The notes under the pieces are model-generated. The model had not been told where the DNA came from. It saw only the letters and a list, made by a program, of their open reading frames with translations, and searched no databases. A stretch of 27,993 bases of DNA from Candidatus Thorarchaeota archaeon. Its GTDB lineage: Archaea > Asgardarchaeota > Thorarchaeia > Thorarchaeales > Thorarchaeaceae. This document shows, in pieces, positions 1-7,976 of the stretch (its first letter is position 1; every line of letters starts with the position of its first letter). The stretch spans positions 1-27,993 of the forward strand of contig JAEORI010000275.1 of the NCBI GenBank assembly GCA_016840965.1. Direction: 5' to 3'. Made by a program: the position numbers and the translations under genes.

Positions 1-263
1 ACAATATACACTTGGGCATTTGCTTGATAGTCGAAACCGATGAGTATTCCCTTGTAGTCAAGCAGGCTTTCAACATCTAATCGATGACTACTTGCTTGCT
101 CACTCAACACTTTGGCGATCTTCTTACGTGCTCTGTTGAGCACTCGCGAAACATAGGCCGGGCTCCAATCTTCATCAACACCCTGTTCAGCAATCTCTGT
201 CGTACTTAGCCCTTTTTGGAACTGTTCCCAGACCATTGCTTCATGTGTTGAGAGTTGGGGCAT
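1..263 (-). CDS. HTH domain protein, partial (runs off window)
   Basis: An open frame starts with ATG at 263 and continues on the minus strand to the window edge without a stop (87 codons visible). It begins MPQLSTHEAMVWEQF. Residues about 6-55 resemble a sigma-70 region 4/LuxR-type helix-turn-helix: a first helix, then GLSTTEIAEQ, then a probable recognition helix ending VSRVLNRARKKIAKVL. The rest (SLLDYKGILIGFDYQANAQ) starts another domain that is cut off. It faces the ABC transporter across a 146-nt intergenic region that carries inverted repeats, so it may regulate itself or the transporter. That role is inference; only the HTH-like pattern is seen. Confidence 0.6.
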   Translation of the reverse strand, partial: MPQLSTHEAMVWEQFQKGLSTTEIAEQGVDEDWSPAYVSRVLNRARKKIAKVLSEQASSHRLDVESLLDYKGILIGFDYQANAQVYI

Positions 264-288
264 TCTTGATTCACCGCGTTGTTGGTCA

Positions 289-314
289 TACCACAATATG
301 AACCTTTTGTGGTA
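289..314. promoter_or_regulatory. Inverted repeat over the promoter of the HTH gene
   Basis: TACCACAA (289-296) and TTGTGGTA (307-314) form a perfect 8-bp inverted repeat with a 10-nt spacer. Read on the minus strand, the spacer holds CATATT, a weak TATA-like site about 25 nt before a possible start of transcription just ahead of the ATG at 263. This is the geometry of an operator covering a promoter. The repeat is seen; operator function is inference. Confidence 0.4.
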
Positions 315-334
315 ATTCCTTGTTACATTCTTGG

Positions 335-352
335 GAAAATTTATATATAAAT
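335..352 (+). promoter_or_regulatory. TATA box (with BRE-like purines) for the ABC transporter
   Basis: TTTATATATAAAT at 340-352, preceded by GGAAAA, is the clearest archaeal TATA/BRE in the window. With the usual 25-27 nt spacing, transcription would start near 372. That position excludes the upstream in-frame TTG at 320 as the translation start of the ATPase. Confidence 0.65.
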
Positions 353-360
353 TTGTTGAA

Positions 361-395
361 TGTTTACCTAGATTTGGTAAACAAATATTGTTTAC
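361..395. promoter_or_regulatory. Operator-like triple half-site (TGTTTAC/GTAAACA)
   Basis: Three half-sites alternate in orientation: TGTTTACC (361-368), GGTAAACA (376-383) and TTGTTTAC (388-395). The first pair is a perfect 8-bp inverted repeat with a 7-nt spacer. The second pair, counted as GTAAACAA/TTGTTTAC, is an 8-bp repeat with a 3-nt spacer. The array covers the predicted start of transcription and the leader of the ABC operon, which suits a repressor that blocks initiation. The binding protein is unknown; the divergent HTH protein is one candidate. Confidence 0.5.
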
Positions 396-409
396 ATCAG
401 GTGGAAAAA

Positions 410-1180
410 ATGGCAAATAACGGAATTGTTATTCAAACACGCGGCCTGAACAAACAATTCGATACTGTTCACGCCGTTAGAGATCTGAACCTAGAGGTTC
501 GGTCTGGTAGTAGGTTTGGATTTCTTGGTCCGAATGGTGCAGGAAAAACAACCACAGTCCGGATTCTATCTGGTCTCATGAAACAGACAAGTGGTCAAGC
601 TACTGTATGTGGTTTTGATGTTAGCACACAGCGTGATCAAATCAAGGCTGTGACTGGTCTGCTTCCTGAATCCCCTGGGCTGTACTCGAAACTATCAGCA
701 GTGGAATTTCTAGAGTTCATCGGAGCATTGAATGGACGAAACGGAGCAAGTCTGAACAGACGCATAGACATAATGCTTGGCATGCTCGGACTAGAAGGTC
801 GCCAGAACGACCTCTTAGAGTCTTACTCTTCTGGAATGAAACAGAAAGTGCTTGTGGCTTCGACACTATTGAGCGAGCCGAAGCTTGTGTTCCTAGACGA
901 GCCTACTTCTCGACTCGATCCCGCAGCAAGTGCGCTGGTAAAGGACTTGATTCTTGTCTTGGCTGAAGAAACTGAAACTAGTTTCTTCATCTGTTCACAT
1001 CAGACATCATTTGTTGAGGATGTCTGTGATGTTGTTGGTATCCTCAATGAAGGCTCTCTTGTCACTCATGGTTCTCCTCAGGAGATTATTGAAACAACTG
1101 GTGCAAAAGACCTCGAGGATGCATATCTGAAGATTGTTGGCGGTCATGTGGACAGAGAGACCTTGCTAGCTTGGAGGTAA
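410..1180 (+). CDS. ABC transporter ATP-binding protein (ABC-2 exporter type)
   Basis: A 256-residue nucleotide-binding subunit that would power export through the permease encoded next. Visible motifs are Walker A GPNGAGKTT (residues 40-48), a degenerate signature YSSGMKQK, Walker B LVFLDEPTSRLDP and the H-loop ICSH. The degenerate signature (SSGMK for LSGGQ) is usual in the CcmA/NatA-like ABC-2 group. The start is ATG 410 behind AGGTGG. A longer frame back to TTG 320 would begin upstream of the TATA box, so it is rejected. The downstream permease gene lies within or next to the stop codon, indicating translational coupling. The substrate cannot be read from sequence. Confidence 0.92.
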   Translation: MANNGIVIQTRGLNKQFDTVHAVRDLNLEVRSGSRFGFLGPNGAGKTTTVRILSGLMKQTSGQATVCGFDVSTQRDQIKAVTGLLPESPGLYSKLSAVEFLEFIGALNGRNGASLNRRIDIMLGMLGLEGRQNDLLESYSSGMKQKVLVASTLLSEPKLVFLDEPTSRLDPAASALVKDLILVLAEETETSFFICSHQTSFVEDVCDVVGILNEGSLVTHGSPQEIIETTGAKDLEDAYLKIVGGHVDRETLLAWR

Positions 1181-1185
1181 TGCTA

Positions 1186-2865
1186 ATGGTACGAACCTGG
1201 TTAGCAATTGCGAAAGCGGAGTTCCAGGTGTTGTCCTCAAGTATGAGGGGTCATAGAAAGCTCTACACAGGCTTTCTATATTCACTCGCCATTATTTGGG
1301 CAGTAGTAATTACCCCAATGATATACAATGCAATCCTTGGTGCATTATTCCCCATGGATGTGCTACGACCTATGCTCATGGTGATATTTCCAGGACTCAT
1401 GCGTACTGTTGGACTATTCCTTTGGCTTGTTCTACTACTGTTCCCTCTATCATATGCTTTACAGGAGATTAAGATTGGACAATGGGAGATATTTCTATCG
1501 AACAATGTGCGAACGAGAGACATAATGGCAGGAACCTTTCTAGGGAAGCTTGGTCTTTATGGATTAGTCATTGTCTTCTTGGCTCCATTGCTAGTGACTC
1601 CATTCATGTTGGCATTTGAGGTCAATGTTATTGGTCAGTTACTGGTTTACGGTGTTGTTATACTGTTAGCAATGGGAACAATCTGGCTCTCGAACTTTCT
1701 TACAAGTGTTATTCAAGCAAGGCTTGGCGACTCATCACGAGGTAATGACATAGCAAAGGCATTGGCTATGGTTGTTGCAATAGTCGTCATCATCCCAATG
1801 TATGGCTTGATGTTCTTCCTCCCGACTCTGTCTGAGTTGATGGGTATGAATGCATTTCTTATCCTTCCCTCGACATGGTTTGCTGACTTGATTAGCTGGC
1901 TTGCTATAACATTCAATGGCATCGGATTGACTAGCTCCCAGATACTGGGCTTCTCAACGGTATTGCAGTTAGACCTTCTTCTGAACTCAGTTCTAACGAT
2001 AGGCTTTACTCTAGGCATTGTTGGTTTGGCGTTAGGTGCAGCTGATAGAGTATTCACGATTGAGGCTGGCGTACGCACTGAGGTTGTGACAACAGTTGGT
2101 CGAGAGAATATGTTTCTTAGAGGCATTAGAAGAATGAACTCTGGACCTTTTGGATCACTTGTAGTCACCAACTTCAAGGACTTTCTACGAAAGGCACAGA
2201 ATCTATCAAAGATTGGCTATGGCGTGATCCTTGCGATAATCATGCCTGTCCTTATGATGTCTATGGATATTGAGTATCTTCAATTCAAAGAGATGTTCTT
2301 GATGATGGTTGCTATGATGTCTTTAATCGGTGCTTTACCGTTCGCTGGTACAGGATTCCTTGAGAGCAAGGACCAACTATGGATTATTCAAGGGGCACCA
2401 TCTGGGGCATCAGGATTCGTCAAGAGTAGGATTGTAACTCAGGCGATTATAGGTATACCATTAATCGCCATTCCAACAGCAGTAATTTATCTGATGCTTG
2501 AGATGACTTTTGTAGAACTCCTCCTCTTTCTTGGACTTGGATATGCAGCAGTAATCGGTGGAATGCTCATGGCTACTGGTGTGACTGCTCGGAACCCAAA
2601 CTACGAGGACACGAAATCACCAGCCCATCAGGCAAATGTGATTACTTCGTGCATGCTGGCTGAGTTCTCAATTATAGGTGTCATGTTTGCGGACATATTC
2701 CTAACTTTAGGCACAGGCATAGACTTCTTCGGAATGATTGAGAGTATATTTGGTCCTGGTAACATGATGATTGGGGTTTCTGCAATCGGACTTGTTGTCC
2801 AATGGATTATTGCAGGCATTCTTCTGTGGTCAGGAATCAGATATCTCTCTAGACCTGATCCCTAG
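1186..2865 (+). CDS. ABC-2 type permease, multi-spanning
   Basis: A hydrophobic protein of about 559 residues with roughly a dozen membrane segments in two halves, split by a polar stretch around residues 290-345. It is the likely membrane partner of the preceding ATPase. Start: GGAGGT at 1173-1178, inside the ATPase 3' end, gives 7-nt spacing to ATG 1186. ATG 1180 (overlapping the stop, TAATG) and TTG 1171 are in frame but too close to or inside the SD. Many homologues of this length arise from two fused ABC-2 halves, so one chain may form the whole pore. Substrate unknown. The adjacent secreted cysteine-peptidase-like gene suggests peptides or lipids as possible cargo, but this is speculative. 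Confidence 0.85.
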   Translation: MVRTWLAIAKAEFQVLSSSMRGHRKLYTGFLYSLAIIWAVVITPMIYNAILGALFPMDVLRPMLMVIFPGLMRTVGLFLWLVLLLFPLSYALQEIKIGQWEIFLSNNVRTRDIMAGTFLGKLGLYGLVIVFLAPLLVTPFMLAFEVNVIGQLLVYGVVILLAMGTIWLSNFLTSVIQARLGDSSRGNDIAKALAMVVAIVVIIPMYGLMFFLPTLSELMGMNAFLILPSTWFADLISWLAITFNGIGLTSSQILGFSTVLQLDLLLNSVLTIGFTLGIVGLALGAADRVFTIEAGVRTEVVTTVGRENMFLRGIRRMNSGPFGSLVVTNFKDFLRKAQNLSKIGYGVILAIIMPVLMMSMDIEYLQFKEMFLMMVAMMSLIGALPFAGTGFLESKDQLWIIQGAPSGASGFVKSRIVTQAIIGIPLIAIPTAVIYLMLEMTFVELLLFLGLGYAAVIGGMLMATGVTARNPNYEDTKSPAHQANVITSCMLAEFSIIGVMFADIFLTLGTGIDFFGMIESIFGPGNMMIGVSAIGLVVQWIIAGILLWSGIRYLSRPDP

Positions 2866-2870
2866 AGAGA

Positions 2871-2924
2871 GTGGTAAGGGCGGAGTCTATTGGTGTTAAT
2901 GACTCTGCCTTACCACAACTTTTT
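2871..2924 (+). terminator. Hairpin plus T-run after the ABC permease
   Basis: GTGGTAAGG...GAGTC (from 2871) pairs with GACTC...CCTTACCAC (2901-2916) with one small bulge, followed by five T at 2920-2924. It sits between the permease stop and the next start, so it is a terminator or attenuator reducing read-through into the peptidase-like gene. Confidence 0.5.
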
Positions 2925-2939
2925 CGTAGGGGAATTTGA

Positions 2940-4418
2940 ATGAAGTTCGTTCGAAATATAATTGGTATATCCATCATAATGGTCGTCTTACTTAGTATTG
3001 GTGTTCCAAGAGCAACAGCATGGCATTTCGATAATTGCATGAATATTGAATACAGTCTGTCAGCCAACAGTGGAATAGTGACAGATGTTCCATACGTGTG
3101 GCAAGAAATTAATGGCTTCTGCCATTGGGCAACTCTTTCAATGGCACTACAGAGTATTGGGGTTCATTTGGATCTTGCAGAAGTGTTGGCTGCATCAGGC
3201 GTGGGATTCACAGCAGGTTACGTTCGATACGAAGACATCTGGTTTTTCTCCCCCGGGGTGATGTATAGACAACAGAGTACTCTCAACACCCTTGCAGATC
3301 TTTTCGGTTTTGAAGTGGATTTCTATTTTGATACCGATAGTACTGATTTTGGTCTAGCCTTCGCGTCATTGATGGAATTGCATAATGTCAACTGGACTGA
3401 GCTTGATGGATGGGATGATGCATTCCAGGTTCTGAAATACAGTATAGATAGTGGTTTTCCAGTCCCAATCTATGTGAACGTTCAGAATCTCCCTGCATCT
3501 GACTATGATTTCTTCAGAGAATTAGGTCTAAATGATACCAATCCTACTCATCTAATTTTAGTCACTGGATACAACGACACCTCAGGTACTGCTCAAATCA
3601 TGGATCCTGGGATTGGATTATTCGATGACCCAGCAACATTCCCTGACGATGGGAGCTGGTTCTACGAAATCAACTTCACATCACTAAATCAGGCTTGGCT
3701 TGGACTTTATGGTATTACCGTTGTCAAACCTGGATTAGGTAAGACTGATGCCTTTACTGAGAATTTTGGCAACTATATATTGAACAGATTGCGCGGTTAT
3801 AGAAACTCCTATGCACCTGAGTCTGAAGATGTGTTCTTCTGGAATTTTGGATCTAATGCATTCAGAGCTATGGCTGCTGATCTCACTGCTATAGGACTAT
3901 CCTCATTCATGGATGAGTTTAAGGAGTATGATTTGCATACAAAGTCTATCGTTTTGCAAAACCTCGGTATCGAGATTGAAACATACCTGACCCTGCAGCA
4001 CCAAGCATATCGAGCTGCAATTGAAAGTCTTCCAAGTGTACTACCAGAACTTAATCTACAGCCTTTTGTTACAGAAGCCAAGTTAGCTCTCGAACACTTT
4101 GAGATGTTCTCCGATAATTCAACTGTCAATACTCCATTCTATACAGGAGGTGTAAAGCTGATAACCAAAACTTTCGAGAAAATTGTTTATCAGTGTGAAT
4201 ACGTACTTGATGGAGATCTGTCATCAACAGTATCTGTTTACGAAGAGGATTTGGCTGAGATTCGAATACATCTCACTTCAATTGCAAATGCTTGGGATGC
4301 TGCAGCAGATGCACTTGAGAGAGCACTCCAGACGTCTGGAACACCTCCTATCATCTTGCTTTTTACGAGTATAGTCGGAATTGTAGTTCTAGCCCTCGTA
4401 ATTGTTCGGCGAAAATAA
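2940..4418 (+). CDS. Secreted, membrane-anchored C39/BtrH-like cysteine peptidase fold protein
   Basis: 492 residues. An N-terminal signal or anchor (about residues 5-27, ending ATAWH) is followed by a papain-like region of the peptidase C39-like/BtrH N-terminal type. The motif NGFCHWATLSMAL puts the nucleophile at Cys61. NPTHLILVTGYND gives His204, and the following QIMDPG gives Asp222, a plausible Cys-His-Asp triad. A helical, largely alpha C-terminal half follows. The chain closes with a membrane helix (IILLFTSIVGIVVLALVIV) and RRK, so the catalytic domain would face outside. Start: ATG 2940 behind AGGGG. Next to an ABC exporter it could process exported peptides as C39 domains do, but it is a separate chain and might instead be an amidase or acyltransferase of the same fold. 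Confidence 0.7.
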   Translation: MKFVRNIIGISIIMVVLLSIGVPRATAWHFDNCMNIEYSLSANSGIVTDVPYVWQEINGFCHWATLSMALQSIGVHLDLAEVLAASGVGFTAGYVRYEDIWFFSPGVMYRQQSTLNTLADLFGFEVDFYFDTDSTDFGLAFASLMELHNVNWTELDGWDDAFQVLKYSIDSGFPVPIYVNVQNLPASDYDFFRELGLNDTNPTHLILVTGYNDTSGTAQIMDPGIGLFDDPATFPDDGSWFYEINFTSLNQAWLGLYGITVVKPGLGKTDAFTENFGNYILNRLRGYRNSYAPESEDVFFWNFGSNAFRAMAADLTAIGLSSFMDEFKEYDLHTKSIVLQNLGIEIETYLTLQHQAYRAAIESLPSVLPELNLQPFVTEAKLALEHFEMFSDNSTVNTPFYTGGVKLITKTFEKIVYQCEYVLDGDLSSTVSVYEEDLAEIRIHLTSIANAWDAAADALERALQTSGTPPIILLFTSIVGIVVLALVIVRRK

Positions 4419-4428
4419 GCATATGATT

Positions 4429-5190
4429 TCATCTCCGGGAGTGAATGATCAGGTTTCGGTCATCACTCCCAACAAAGAGCGACTCTGAATAATCTGAATA
4501 GAATCTAGTTTCTCGAAATCCAGCTTGCGCTAGAAATTGCTTCATTAAATTCGAGTCAAGATTAAGCACTTTTTGAGTTGAAACCAATGAAGTCCATTCT
4601 CCTTTGACCTTCATTTGAGCAGACATTACTAGGATCGATGAGTTTGGAGGGTTTGTGTGCTCATAAAATCTCGAAAATACCACCTCCTCTCCAGTATCCA
4701 TTTTTCCACTTTTCTGTGGGAAAAACCTGAAGCCAGTTCTATGAATCTCTTCAAAGTTGAGTATCTGCGCTATGAAAACACCTCTCACCGTTAGCATGTC
4801 ATAGACAGATGCTAGAACTCTCTCTAAGGTAGATAAATCATCAAGGAGCGCAAGGGAATTCCCTAAGCAGATGATCAAATCATATTCACCAAGGTCAATA
4901 GATTGGAACTCTTCCATTCCACTCAGAATAAACTTGGATGCAGCGCCATTTGATGCCGCATGTCTCATTGCACGTGAAATCATGACCTCACTATTATCAA
5001 TCCCAACGACCTCGGCTCCTTCAAGAGCCAAAGCTACAGCATGCCTTCCAGTTCCGCATGCCAAATCTAAAACTCGCTTATCCTTGGGGTCACCAAGGCG
5101 TGATTTCAAGAAAGGTATCTCTCTTGCAAGCCTCGCATTCCAATCAATTGTGTCATCATAAGCAAGTGCAATATTATCAAACGAAGTCAT
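4429..5190 (-). CDS. Class I SAM-dependent methyltransferase
   Basis: 253 residues. The Rossmann SAM-binding motif VLDLACGTGRH lies at residues 40-50 and the acidic ribose-binding residue is in GIDNSEVM (Asp65). DLIICLGNSLALLDD is the motif IV-like strand. Family: Methyltransf_25/11-like; substrate not deducible. The frame extends upstream to ATG 5271, but the extra 27 residues are not motif-bearing. MTSFDNIALAYD at 5190 is a natural start for this family, preceded by a TATA-like TTTTTA about 45 nt upstream, so I chose 5190. It converges on the peptidase-like gene with only 10 nt between stops. Confidence 0.85.
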   Translation of the reverse strand: MTSFDNIALAYDDTIDWNARLAREIPFLKSRLGDPKDKRVLDLACGTGRHAVALALEGAEVVGIDNSEVMISRAMRHAASNGAASKFILSGMEEFQSIDLGEYDLIICLGNSLALLDDLSTLERVLASVYDMLTVRGVFIAQILNFEEIHRTGFRFFPQKSGKMDTGEEVVFSRFYEHTNPPNSSILVMSAQMKVKGEWTSLVSTQKVLNLDSNLMKQFLAQAGFRETRFYSDYSESLFVGSDDRNLIIHSRR

Positions 5191-5279
5191 GTGAAACTTG
5201 TCTACAGCGTAATCTAATGACTTCAATCTTGCTGTAAAAAGATTAAGTGCCTTCAAGGTAAATATCTGCATGTGGTTTG

Positions 5280-5522
5280 ATGTTAGGTGTTGTAATTCTA
5301 CTGATACTCATCGGTGGCTTACTACTTGTACTCTTTTCAACGGAAAGACGCGGGTCATCTCCAACACCACAAAAACCTACAATGCTTCTAGCACATGATT
5401 CTACTGATATTGTAAGTGAATCATATCTTCCCGCAATAAGAGACTCCTCAATGCCATTTCCGCAAGGCAAGAAAAAAGAACGGAAAAAGACGGAAACATT
5501 CCGTAAACATGCAAAAGACTAG
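5280..5522 (+). CDS. Small single-pass membrane protein, unknown
   Basis: 80 residues from ATG 5280 (TTG 5277 is directly before it). An N-terminal hydrophobic helix (LGVVILLILIGGLLLVLF) is followed by a polar linker and a Lys/Arg-rich tail (GKKKERKKTETFRKHAKD). No family is recognised. The topology is of a small N-anchored protein with a basic cytosolic tail. It is divergent from the methyltransferase. It ends by sharing a CTAG palindrome with the oppositely oriented dehydrogenase, so each strand reads TAG. The coherent membrane helix suggests a real gene, but the small size keeps this uncertain. Confidence 0.5.
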   Translation: MLGVVILLILIGGLLLVLFSTERRGSSPTPQKPTMLLAHDSTDIVSESYLPAIRDSSMPFPQGKKKERKKTETFRKHAKD

Positions 5523-6328
5523 TCTTTCGGTATATCAACCTCTTGTAAAGTGAATAGAACCCGTCCCTCCATTCCTCCAGCAACATTGATCGTTTGTCCA
5601 CTTATGTGACCTGCAAGCTTGTCTGATGCAAGGAAAAGTATAGCTCCAGCAATATCTTCTGGGACGGCAGTCTTACGCATTGGAATTGTTTGCAATATCC
5701 TCCTCGTCATTTCCTTGTCAGTCAACTCCTTCTCCGCCATTGGAGTCATCGTCCAGCCTGGATTAACAAGATTCACACGACCTTTTGGTGCCAAATGGAC
5801 TATCTCATTCTTCAGACTCATCATCATACCATGCATGGCTGACTTGGATGTAGAATAATCAACAAACCATGCTTCACCAAAGTATCCTGCAGTTGAGCCA
5901 ACAAGAATTAGTGAGGCGGTGTCTTTTGGGAACTTCTGTAAATTCGCAAAAAAATACTTCGAACAGAGGAATGTACCTGTAAGGTTAACTCTGATAGTTC
6001 TCTCCCATTGTTCAAGTGTCATCTCTTGAACTGCTTTTCCCTCGTGGTTGGCAATCCCTGCATTTGCAATGAGCACGTCAACACGACCGAATGCTCGGTT
6101 TGCTCCCTCGAATAGCATCCGAACTTCATCTTCCGATGTTTGATCCATTTTCACAACCTTGAGGTTATCCTCCCAGTTTCTCTGAATATCGTCAAGTGAT
6201 TTCGAAGAATGATTGTATGTTCCTGTCACTCGTGCACCTTCAGTGAGTAGCATCTGAGTGACTTCGAAACCTATCCCACCTGATGCTCCAGTAACCATCA
6301 CATGTTTTCCAGAGAGCCCAGTGTCCAA
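5519..6328 (-). CDS. Short-chain dehydrogenase/reductase (SDR)
   Basis: 269 residues of the classical SDR family, NAD(P)-dependent oxidoreductases acting on alcohols or ketones. Cofactor motif TGASGGIG is at residues 13-20, NAG-type motif ANAGIA near 88-93, catalytic Ser145 in VGSTAG, and Tyr158/Lys162 in YSTSK. The family C-terminal pattern ILFLASDKLAGHISGQTINVAGG is present in order. The start is TTG 6328, set by a full AGGAGGT 8 nt upstream (6337-6343); the first ATG falls inside the cofactor-binding strand and would destroy the fold. Likely a 3-oxoacyl-ACP reductase or glucose dehydrogenase-like enzyme; substrate unknown. Confidence 0.9.
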   Translation of the reverse strand: MDTGLSGKHVMVTGASGGIGFEVTQMLLTEGARVTGTYNHSSKSLDDIQRNWEDNLKVVKMDQTSEDEVRMLFEGANRAFGRVDVLIANAGIANHEGKAVQEMTLEQWERTIRVNLTGTFLCSKYFFANLQKFPKDTASLILVGSTAGYFGEAWFVDYSTSKSAMHGMMMSLKNEIVHLAPKGRVNLVNPGWTMTPMAEKELTDKEMTRRILQTIPMRKTAVPEDIAGAILFLASDKLAGHISGQTINVAGGMEGRVLFTLQEVDIPKD

Positions 6329-6384
6329 TTATGTATACCTCCTAAGCATTGATGTATCAATGGAATCAGCTCCCTTTCAATGAT

Positions 6385-6396
6385 ATGATTTATCAT
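6385..6396 (-). promoter_or_regulatory. Possible TATA box inside a palindrome, SDR gene
   Basis: ATGATTTATCAT (5-bp arms, 2-nt centre) reads ATGATAAATCAT on the minus strand. It contains an ATAAAT box about 60 nt before the SDR start, giving a predicted leader of about 34 nt. Weak evidence; the gene could also be co-transcribed from the leucine-rich-repeat gene 72 nt upstream. Confidence 0.25.
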
Positions 6397-6400
6397 GCCA

Positions 6401-6901
6401 TTATGAGGTTGAATTCGTCTTCCACAGGATGCGGTGATATTGCTCAATCAGGACTTCAGGCCAACTACCAATAGACCGAAGTAAGAGATCAGCTGTAAGC
6501 CCAACATCATCATCAATCTCGAGTTCCTTCAACTTAGGACATTGAAACAAAGAAGAAAGGTCTATTCGTTTTAGACGATTTTCTATTAGCGAAACCTCCT
6601 CAAGATTAGGACAGGAGCTAAGCGGCTCCAAGTCAATCTCTTGAAGCCTGTTATGGCTTAGTTTTATTGACTTCAGGTTTTTTCCACATTTCTCTAAAGG
6701 AGAAAGGTCAATCTCTGTCAAACTATTATTTCGAAGGCATAGAGTTTCGAGGTTCTCGCACCAAATTAGTGGAAGTAAATCTACTTGTGCAATATTACGA
6801 AGATCAAGATTGATTCCTGTTTCATCCGTTTTGAAACGAGCTGTCTTCTCTAGGCCATTGGTAGTAACATATCTGATGAAAATCTCGGATACCACTATCA
6901 C
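6401..6901 (-). CDS. Leucine-rich-repeat protein
   Basis: 166 residues. Four repeat units with period 24-25 carry a DLxPLxxCxNL core at residues 41-51, 65-76, 90-100 and 114-124, alternating with LxxLxLxxNxL strands. The C terminus (SWPEVLIEQYHRILW) looks like a cap. No signal peptide or membrane helix is visible, so it is probably cytosolic and protein-binding. Such small LRR proteins are frequent in Asgard genomes (family knowledge), but the partner is unknown. The start used is GTG 6901 behind a weak GGAAGGT; GTG 6895 is an alternative. Confidence 0.75.
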   Translation of the reverse strand: MIVVSEIFIRYVTTNGLEKTARFKTDETGINLDLRNIAQVDLLPLIWCENLETLCLRNNSLTEIDLSPLEKCGKNLKSIKLSHNRLQEIDLEPLSSCPNLEEVSLIENRLKRIDLSSLFQCPKLKELEIDDDVGLTADLLLRSIGSWPEVLIEQYHRILWKTNSTS

Positions 6902-6985
6902 CGACCTTCCTACAACTCGAGTTGGTTTTGTAAAGAAAAAGTTTCCCTAAAAATCATGACCCTTCAAGGGCTGTGAATCATATTG

Positions 6986-6996
6986 TCTAAATATCA
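6986..6996 (+). promoter_or_regulatory. TATA-like box for the DUF1028 gene
   Basis: TAAATAT at 6988-6994 lies about 45 nt before ATG 7036, which predicts a transcript start near 7018-7020 and a short leader holding the GGGAG ribosome site at 7024-7028. A small palindrome, CCCTTCAAGGG (6960-6970), lies just upstream. Confidence 0.35.
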
Positions 6997-7035
6997 GGAC
7001 ATACATGAGTTTTCGTAATTAAAGGGAGTTCCATA

Positions 7036-7953
7036 ATGATGTCAAACACCAGTAATCCATCAACATTTTCGATTGTGGCTCGTGATCCGGTGAATGGAGA
7101 TCTCGGGATTATTGTACAATCAAAGTTTCCTGCGGTTGGCTCTGTTGTACCTTGGGCTAAAGCCAATATTGGAGCAATAGCAACACAAGCTTGGGCAAAT
7201 GTCAGCTATGGACCGAACGGATTATCTCTTCTTGAAAATGGAAACAGTGCATCGGTAACTCTGAAGACTCTACTCAATGGAGATGAGGGACGAGAGCATC
7301 GTCAAATTGGGATCGTTGACTCACATGGCCAAGCCGTTGCTCATACTGGGACGGAGTGCATGGAATGGGCTGGTCATATTGTGGGTGATGGTTTTTCATG
7401 TCAAGGAAATATTTTGGCGGGTGAAGATGTAGTGACCGACATGGCGGAAGCCTTCGAAAATACCGAGGGTGATTTGATTGACAAGTTGTTTGCAGGACTC
7501 ATTGCTGGACAAGCTGCTGGCGGAGACCGACGAGGAATGCAGTCAGCGTCGATTCTTGTTGTTCGTGAGAAAGGTGGATATGAGGGGGGAAATGACAGGT
7601 ATGTAGATGTCCGAGTCGATGAACATCCAAATCCAATAGATGAACTTGTTCGAATCTTTAACATATACGATATGACCCTTCTTTCTCGTGAAGATCCCAG
7701 TTTACTTGTAAAGATAGAAGGTGACCTGCTAGCAATCATTCAGAAGGCTTTAGTTACTCTGGGTTATCTTGAAGAGGATCGTGAGAATGTCTTTGGAGTT
7801 AGGACAAAGTCAGCTCTTACGGAATGGATTAACACTAACAACTTCGAAAACAAAGCTCGAGATGATGGAACAATTTGGCCAAGTGTAGTTGATTATTTGC
7901 TTGAAGATGCGGATTTGATGACAGAGTGGCTAAAACGAAAAAAGAAATCTTAG
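7036..7953 (+). CDS. DUF1028 family protein (Ntn-hydrolase-like fold)
   Basis: 305 residues. The N-terminal two-thirds match DUF1028: TFSIVARDPVNGDLG, then QSKFPAVGSVVPWAKA, AIATQAWANVSYG, the glycine-rich GFSCQGNILAG and DRRGMQSASILVV. The family is predicted to have an Ntn-hydrolase-like fold; its reaction is not established. Residues about 235-295 (IQKALVTLGYLEEDRENVFG) resemble the small putative peptidoglycan-binding-like module that often follows DUF1028. Start: ATG 7036 with GGGAG 7 nt upstream; ATG 7039 is adjacent. No signal peptide. It appears monocistronic, with its own TATA-like box. Confidence 0.85.
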   Translation: MMSNTSNPSTFSIVARDPVNGDLGIIVQSKFPAVGSVVPWAKANIGAIATQAWANVSYGPNGLSLLENGNSASVTLKTLLNGDEGREHRQIGIVDSHGQAVAHTGTECMEWAGHIVGDGFSCQGNILAGEDVVTDMAEAFENTEGDLIDKLFAGLIAGQAAGGDRRGMQSASILVVREKGGYEGGNDRYVDVRVDEHPNPIDELVRIFNIYDMTLLSREDPSLLVKIEGDLLAIIQKALVTLGYLEEDRENVFGVRTKSALTEWINTNNFENKARDDGTIWPSVVDYLLEDADLMTEWLKRKKKS

Positions 7954-7976
7954 AACTTAAGAACCTGTTATTCGAA

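Noticed and set aside
320..409. N-terminal 30-residue extension of the ABC ATPase
   Set aside because: The TTG at 320 lies upstream of the TATA box and the operator. The SD AGGTGG and ATG 410 fit better.
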